Below the pieces are notes generated by a model. The model did not search any database. It worked only from the letters and a program-made list of their open reading frames with translations, and was not told where the DNA came from. A stretch of DNA of 64,000 nt, taken from positions 5,766,001 through 5,830,000 of the forward strand of contig JALGAS010000003.1 of assembly GCA_023078685.1 (NCBI GenBank), in the 5' to 3' direction. Below, one piece after another: positions 57,516-64,000 of the stretch. The translations under genes were made by a program, and so were the position numbers. Within the stretch, counting starts at the first letter, position 1. The number at the start of each line of letters is the position of its first letter. Source of the DNA: Neopestalotiopsis rosae (taxonomy: Eukaryota > Ascomycota > Sordariomycetes > Amphisphaeriales > Sporocadaceae).

Positions 57516-60067
57516 TTACAGCGTCCATAATCCGCTACGACGTTTTCCGAGAGGGTAAATCAGAAGGGCGGAACCAAATAATCCAACTGTAATACCAATG
57601 GCGATTTGAATCATACTAGCAGCAAAGTTGAACGCCTGAAATATACTGTTAGTCGCTGGTATGTCATACAGGGATGTTGACGGGGGATAGACTTACGAGA
57701 GCGTTCAGCTGGGTGTTGTCCGTAGTAGACTGGGTAACACGTTAGTATAGCTGATCGGCGAAAACAGATGGTATATGGATAGGGTGTAGTATTCCACCAC
57801 AGGTCTGCGAGTTGGAAACTTTGAGAAAAGAATAAACACTTATACTTACATCCGAGGTGCCATTAGTCTGGGTGAGCAAAGTGGCCGTCTTCAATCCGAC
57901 CGTGATAGCACCGCTGGAAGCCAAGGATCCCGGCACCTGCACGTAGACGGCGGGCAACAAGATCGCAGCCGCCACATCGTGACGCACCCTGCTGTAAAGG
58001 TTGGCCAGAATGCCGACGACAAAAGCGCCAAAGGTATAGGCAATCGGCGCGCTTGCGGCAAACTTTTGCGACGTGTAGAAATTGACGGCATAGCCAGCCA
58101 GCGCAATGAGAATCATGACGGGCATCTGCTTCCACTTTGCCTGGACTGTGAAGAGCAGGAAGAAGATATAGCAGGGAACGAGAAGGAAGGCCCAGTACTT
58201 GCTCAGCGGGTTTTGACATGTTGTTGATGTCACTGCATCCGAGTCTACTGCACCGTACAGGGCCGTGCCGACCGTAATGCCATAACCAAGGAAGAGCGAG
58301 TAGATGATGGCGTACACCATGCGGATGGAGCCCGGTACAATGGCCTTGGAATGGAGTTCGAGCGCCGACGACAGCACGAGCCAGCCAGGGAGAATCATGG
58401 CAATAGAGCTCTGCGTCAGCGCGGAAAAGCAAAACAGGTTACCACCGCGAACGCTGGCAATGGCTCGGGACAGAAAAGTCAACAGAATGGATGCGCTGAC
58501 TTCAAAGATGGTGTTATATGTGGCCGAAACCGGAGCAATGACGAGTTGCAAGACGCCAAGGAGCGAGCCGAGAACAAAAATGATGGGCATGTCGATGAGG
58601 CGCGCCGAGAAGAATGTCGAGACCGCCGTACTGGCAAGCCCGTACATGATGATACAAAGCCATACGGGCCAGCGATTATCCGCCTTGAGAATCGCTTCCA
58701 GTCTAGACAGTGCCTCATCAAGACCAATAATGTCGTGCAAGACCTCCTTGTAGATGAGGTGCACATCCTTGAGCTTGCCAAGGTTGACACCTTGCGAAGC
58801 CCGCACCATCTTGACCTCGGTCGTATGGGTCAATACATCGTCAAAGGAGATAATCATGCAGCCTGGTATATACAGGAACTGGCATTCCATGGTCAAGACC
58901 TTGGCGGTAGTGGACAGGTATTCTTCAAGACGGTGAGATGGTGCTCCATATCTCATGAGCGCAAGACACATCTTGAGGATATACTTTTGCCTCTGCAGGA
59001 TCCCGGCAACGTGGACCGTGATCTTAGCATCGTTTTCGCGCTTCAGTCCCATGATGGACTTGATGCGTCCGCTCGCTGTGCGGGGAGCCGTCGGCCTCTT
59101 CAGCACTGGTGGTGTGTCGAGTGGGACGCCGGCCTTCACGCTCTGCACTGCGAGTTTCGAGGAGGATTCCAATAGTTGTCCGACAGTCTCCAACGATGGC
59201 GTACTTTGGTGTGAATTCTTGTACCATTTCCTGCGCGTAGGGGTAGAGGGACGACTGGATGGGGCCGAGTGCTTGCCGTCCGGAGACAAGCTCTTCTCCT
59301 CCTTTTCATTTTTGCGATTATTATTATGTTGGGCCTGGTTGTTGTAACCCTGCAGAATATGGAAGAAGAGACCGCCACGTGGATTGACGGTAACAATATG
59401 GCTGTCATCCGTAGGCGTAGTTTCCGTTGTTTGTCCTGAGAAGGTTAGCTATGTACTTGTAACAGAAGACAAAGACACTATTGAGCTTTGTGAGACTGTG
59501 CATATAGAATTTGATCAACATACCTTCAGGAGCTGGACTAGAAACGTGAATATCAGGCATATGAGCTCTGAGAAGAGACTCGGCTTCTTTCAGAGCTCCA
59601 GGATCCTGAGTGGCATCTGCATGGGCCGGCTGAGAGCCATCTGTAGTAGTACCAGGAGTCGCAGTACCATTTTCGAAGGAACGCAGATACTCGTCCTCCT
59701 GTGTAGGACTACTCTGGGACGAGTATATCTCGTCTGACCGATATGGATTCTCGGCAGAAGAATCACCGCCCGCGGTGTGCGCCAGTTCCCCCTGCATCAC
59801 CGTCGATAGTTGAGAGTCTCGTTCGGCTTCAGGCTGATTTGATCCAAAGAATGCATGCTTTATAGCGTCACTATTGAATCGAACTCGCCGCCCCCAAGTT
59901 CCCGGGCCTGACTTGTGTTCTGCACTAGCCCTAGGCACTGCACCGTCGGTAGCGCTCGCACTTGGGGCTAAGCCGTCGGCGTGATGATCACTAGAAGATT
60001 CGCCATCAGACCCTGAAGACGACTGAAAGATGTTGAGGTTGAACGACGTGCCGTTGTTGGAACTCAT
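57516..60067 (-). CDS. ThrE-domain membrane transporter, PRM10-like
   Basis: Four exons (60067-59524, 59435-57850, 57729-57697, 57635-57516) join in phase to 760 residues; exon 3 is only 33 nt. A disordered Ser/Asp-rich N terminus of about 250 residues precedes the ThrE N-domain, marked by YILKMCLALMRYGAPSHRLE and LYIPGCMIISFDD. About ten hydrophobic helices follow (for example RWPVWLCIIMYGLASTA, FVLGSLLGVLQLVIAP). The last exon supplies a final helix ending ALLIYPLGKRRSGL, a strong family mark. Bacterial ThrE exports threonine and serine; the yeast relative Prm10 is pheromone-induced and has no proven substrate. Membrane location is sure and the substrate is not. Confidence 0.9.
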
Positions 60068-61728
60068 TTTAATAATAGTAATATTAACAACGATCACGCG
60101 GACATGGCGTTGGTGGAAAAGGAGTGTGCGGTTGGGAGGAGGAAAATTTCATCGTGGCTCCGTCCGTCCATAACAAAGCGCGTGCGCCTCCTCTGAGTTT
60201 ACCGTCGGTATGATGCGGTATGTGGGTTTCACACCAAACCTGGAACACAAAAGTGCCCCCCGAGAAGCTGTTGACGATCATTAAACCTTTTTAGTTGGCC
60301 CACATGAGCTTGACAGCTCGACTCGTGAACTGTGTGCCCCAGATTTTCACTTCCCGACGCAGTTTGGTCTGGACTGTGAGAGACGCTCTGAGAACCCGTG
60401 GAACCACGAGAATACCGGATTGGGGAAATCCATCCAGTCGGTATAGATCCAATCCCCGGCAGGATCCGCGCCACGACCCACTTGGTATATGGCGAAAGCT
60501 CAAACAAGAACCACTGGAAAACTCATTGACCGACTGAAATATGCCGATATCGGTAATAAGCCGGCTCAGTCAAAAAGTTTTGGTCAAACCTGCCGCAACA
60601 AGTCTTGAAGTCTCCTCGGATTTCCATAAGTATCTGGTATTCTCGCCCAGAAACGCTGTCGAGAGTGAGGAATCACATCCAACCGGGTCAATATCACGAT
60701 GAATCGAAGATCCGAGTTGGCTTAGTGCCAAGGTCCCCTATTTTTTCCCTCCTATTATGTAACAGCCACGGGTCTCGGGAGTGGGTCCCGGAGCGACCTT
60801 TGGAATAGTTACGTAAAATCTCAGATCCGGATCCACGATGTTTGCAAAAAAGTCAGGACTGGACTCGCCATTGTGGATGCATGTCGAGTCGTTGCCAGTC
60901 TCATGTGCGACCCGTGTCTCGCTGCCCAACTTCAATATTTCGTTCGGGATCTTGACATGGGAGTGATCATGGCTCCGAGAATCCGAGATTATAATTTGGA
61001 GAAGAAAAAAAAAGAGAAAAGGAAAGGATTCAAAGAAGATATCGCATTCTATACGCCTTTGTGTGTCCACAGAGGTGTTGTGAAGAAGCAGATGTGTCAG
61101 TGAACGCTTTCGTACATTCACCTGTCATCGACCGTGTGCCCGCAAGCTCGAATGATTGGGAACACGATGGTGTAAACGGCTTGATGCTAAAAATAAATGA
61201 TTGATCGTGCAAAGTGAAAGCCAATTTAAATAGAAGGCAAGAAGAAGAAAAAAGTTCGGCGCATGTGACTACACCCAGACCCGTAACTGGTTCCTGGCAA
61301 AAGTGAACGTGCGTTGTCAGTGGCCCCCGGCCCCCGGTCAGGCAAATTATAAGACCAATGCTATAGTGGACTGACTCGATCACGTATACTCAGGTCTCAA
61401 ATCTTTTAGACTATCGAGTTCATCTTACTTTGCTTTCCACCAAGCCTATTATAGAGCTCGTGGCTCGGGCGATTCGGGAATGTGTGTATGAATGTATTTG
61501 GGCAATAGTAAGGATATAGTTCAAACACCAGGTGGCTGGAGAATGGTTGAAAGTGAGGGTGGTCATTCATATACAAGACGTCGAGGTTGGCGAATATTGC
61601 GACTAGAAAAGCCGGGGCTTGCTCCTTACCTTTCACTGACAGATATTTTAGAGATCATGTGTATCTGTATTTCATCGCTATATAAAGTCTATCGCTATTT
61701 TTGATCATTGCTTCAAGCGACATGGGTA
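60068..61728. other. Intergenic, 1.7 kb
   Basis: 5' flank of the PRM10-like gene and 3' flank of the anion transporter gene. Frames are short and show no protein-like content. A purine-rich run lies at 61,001-61,025. Confidence 0.5.
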
Positions 61729-64000
61729 TCATGGGTTGTATGGCGTGTTTGGTCGCGTTATATACACCTCACCCACCAGAACTGCGCAACCGACAGTCAT
61801 GGAGATGGCGATAATAGGCAAATTGACCCGCGCAAAGTCGAGGCTCTTGACACGAATATGTTTCCGGGCAAGGATATCGCGCCACAAGAGACCAGCCAGT
61901 GACGCGCTGAAGGCTGTGCTAAATGCTCCATAGTTCACACCTATGGCCATGGCGTATACCGTCGCCCAGAAGGTCCGCTCCGTGATGAAAGTATCGCGCA
62001 GTTGGTTGATTTCTACCCATGCTTGTATAACCCTGGAAAGAAGAATTGTGGTTCCAATGTTCGTGCCTGCAAACTGTATCGTCCATGTGATATTAGTACG
62101 TTTTTAGTGGCAAGAGTAGAATTTGTTCCATCAGGTATGGTACTTACGTTGCAAAGAATCACCGAGAGGAAGCCCATGCCACCGATTGCTCCAACAGTTC
62201 CTGTCTTAGTAACCCAGTGATCCCATCCGTGGGCGAAGACCGCGATCCACCCCTTTGTCACCAAAGCTTGTACAAGCGTGAACATGCAGAATGCAAAAGG
62301 AATTAGAGCAAAGGGCAGGTGAGAGATGACTGCCGTCATTGTTGGGAATGTCTCCTGTGACCATCTGTACCTTTCTGCAAGAACGATGGTAAGGGTTCGG
62401 TGGCTTTGCGTCCGGGTGCCGTTTGTGGGCGAGCCTGTGGAGCTATTTACGACCGTGTCGTTTTCTGACGATGTCATTTCCTCCTGAAGGCGCTGTTGAT
62501 CTGGCGCCTTGCCTGTGAATAAACCCTGTCGTTGCCGCAGCCCGTCCTGAGAGCCTTCTTGCTCCATCTTTTCCGCGATTGCAGATTCAACTTCCGTATT
62601 CGAACGAGATGGCTCAGGAGTCTTCTCATCATTGCTGGCTTTGTCCTCTGGTGTGGGAGTCTTGGCCAGAGATATACTTTCGTTCTGTTCCCTGTCCTGA
62701 TGGATGTTTTGACTCAAATTTGGGAGGCTGGCCTGCGCTTGTCGCTGTCGCTCTTGTTCGCCACGGTACTGCTCGACTTCCTCGCGCCCGTCTTGAGCTA
62801 TTTTGCGCGTTTCTTTTCGGTGAATCCATCCATAGCTAAGATCCCAGACTAGCATCACTACGGCGGCTGGCAGCGTGACATAGAAAACAGGTTCTTCTTT
62901 GCCCGTGGCATTTAATGCAATGAGAGTTATGAGAGTCGCTGCCATTATGACTGCACCAAATGCTGCACCACCCATGTCCAAGAATGGATTCATGATCTCT
63001 TCGAGGGATAGCAATTGCCCTGCGTCATCGTTGATGTGCTGATTCTCTTCCTCCTCGGCGCGGCCTCTGGCGTTGGGAATATTGGGATTGACTGGCTTCT
63101 TGTTTCTGACTTCCTCGGGTAGCTCGTGGATGTTGATCTTGGAGGGAATAAACCTCTCATCATTGAAGATGATATATAAGAGGAAAGGGAATAGCACAAT
63201 GGCGGTGGCGACTACCGGCACTATCATGTTGGCTGTATAGTGTATAAACTGTATCTCGAAAGCTCCTGCTAAGACCAGATTTGTCGGATTAGATGACACT
63301 AGAATTGCCGAAGCAATGTTGGAAATGGCGAATTGAGCAGTGATCCAGGCCCTTGGGTGAACAATATTGCTAGACACCCGTGTCATGTATGCCAAGAATG
63401 CAGTGCCAGACAGAATGATGGGATCGTTGCCGATGAAACTGCCGAGGACGAAAAAGAAGCTGTAGAGATACAGGAAAAGCCTGTGGCCAGCACCGCCTCC
63501 TTTCTGAAGGACTTTGAAGGCCAGCCATCGAATGAGACCAGACGCGTCTATGGATATGGCAATATAGGCCAGTGATATGAAAAATAGCATAATATCATAT
63601 GGCTTGATGTTGTTGGCCTCAATAACGCCACCGTATACTTCATCACGGCCAATGGCAAGAATGGCCAAGAGGAACAGGTCGGCTATGAGCGGTGCAGTCA
63701 GAAAGTTCATGGGAAATCTGAACCGGCAAAAGGCGCTGAGCGCGCCATGACGGGAGCGCGCCTGCCTTGGCGAGATGATTCTTAGAGTGCTCAGCGTATC
63801 CAGAATCCACTGGACCAAAACGCGCGGAACGTAGATCGGAATATGGTATGGAAAGAGCACATTGATATCTACATCCAGGTCAGCATTGTTGTACCAAAGT
63901 CTGTGGAATTGACACCTGGTACGCGACGGCGATTGTTGGCGTGGTACTCACTAGTCAATACGAAGACAATGAGAGTGACGATTGACCGCCATTCCCTGAT
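61729..64000 (-). CDS. CitMHS/ArsB-like anion transporter (5' end outside window)
   Basis: Three exons are visible: 64000-63952 (runs off the right edge), 63868-62148 and 62073-61729. Joined, they give about 700 residues of an ion-transporter superfamily protein. Helices include LTAPLIADLFLLAILAIG, YDIMLFFISLAYIAISIDA and GSFIGNDPIILSGTAF. The SSNPTNLVLAGAF loop is the conserved Asn/Pro re-entrant element. The second half has AVISHLPFALIPFAFCMF, GTVGAIGGMGFLSVILCN and, across the intron, FAGTNIGTTILLSRVIQ, the mirrored element. A charged, low-complexity cytosolic loop of about 150 residues (Glu/Gln/Arg-rich) separates the halves. Fungal members are annotated as arsenite or citrate transporters without proof. 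The first exon is incomplete and its start is unseen. Confidence 0.87.

Noticed and set aside
58351..59175. 274-codon frame antisense to the PRM10-like transporter
   Set aside because: Shadow of the real coding strand; highly charged random composition.
1..64000. CRISPR arrays, prophage, rRNA or a backbone secondary-metabolite synthase
   Set aside because: No regularly spaced repeats, rRNA signatures or synthase domains were seen; the host is eukaryotic.

Overview
The window reads as nuclear DNA of a filamentous ascomycete (Pezizomycotina, probably a sordariomycete; the order cannot be fixed by eye). Genes are monocistronic and lie on both strands. Introns are mostly 50-90 nt with GTAAGT/GTATGT-type donors and CTRAC-like branch points. 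The families are typical of moulds: a hybrid histidine kinase, an NLR-like NACHT protein with zinc fingers, a CorA-like protein, a 2EXR protein, a PRM10-like transporter, a rhodopsin-like membrane protein, an M35 protease and a small cysteine-rich secreted protein. I saw no rRNA, no convincing tRNA, no CRISPR array and no intact transposon.

Layout. 2.1-6.3 kb (-): a 1360-residue VPS9/ankyrin/PX endosomal Rab-GEF-like protein. 7.1-7.9 kb (-): a methyltransferase with a frame break. 8.6-9.9 kb (-): a six-exon rhodopsin-like membrane protein. 9.9-14.2 kb: gene-poor. 14.2-18.1 kb (+): a GAF hybrid histidine kinase. 19.0-20.5 kb (+): a decayed F-box gene. 22.1-24.1 kb (+): a PAL/HAL-family ammonia-lyase. 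24.7-26.3 kb (+): a CorA-like protein. 27.3-28.9 kb (+): a bicovalent-flavin (BBE-like) oxidase. 29.2-34.2 kb (-): a zinc-finger protein, a classical SDR and a 2EXR protein. 35.3-36.0 kb (+): a flavin-reductase-like gene whose only intron lacks a GT donor. 36.5-40.0 kb (+): a PCA1-like heavy-metal P-type ATPase with a cysteine-pair-rich N terminus. 40.9-43.5 kb (+): an extended SDR (dihydroflavonol-reductase type) and a LITAF-domain protein. 44.8-45.6 kb (+): a short secreted M35 protease. 46.5-50.5 kb (-): a NACHT/zinc-finger STAND protein, divergent from a broken Rad5/Rad16-like SNF2 gene at 50.9-54.6 kb (+). 55.2-57.4 kb (+): a small cysteine-rich secreted protein and an aminoglycoside-phosphotransferase-fold kinase. 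57.5-60.1 kb (-): a PRM10-like transporter. 61.7 kb to the right edge (-): a CitMHS/ArsB-like anion transporter, cut by the window.

The genes do not form one pathway. Signalling (histidine kinase), heavy-metal handling (Cys-rich ATPase), trafficking (VPS9, LITAF) and accessory metabolism (PAL, BBE, SDRs, flavin reductase) are interleaved. Several genes carry visible lesions: the methyltransferase, the F-box gene, the SNF2 helicase and the flavin-reductase splice donor. That pattern fits an accessory, fast-turning-over region. The most notable items are the NLR and dead SNF2 head-to-head pair, the PAL selectivity residues, the lost splice donor, the Cys-rich ATPase N terminus and a 49-bp near-perfect palindrome at 34.65 kb. 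All exon joins given were checked by hand for phase.
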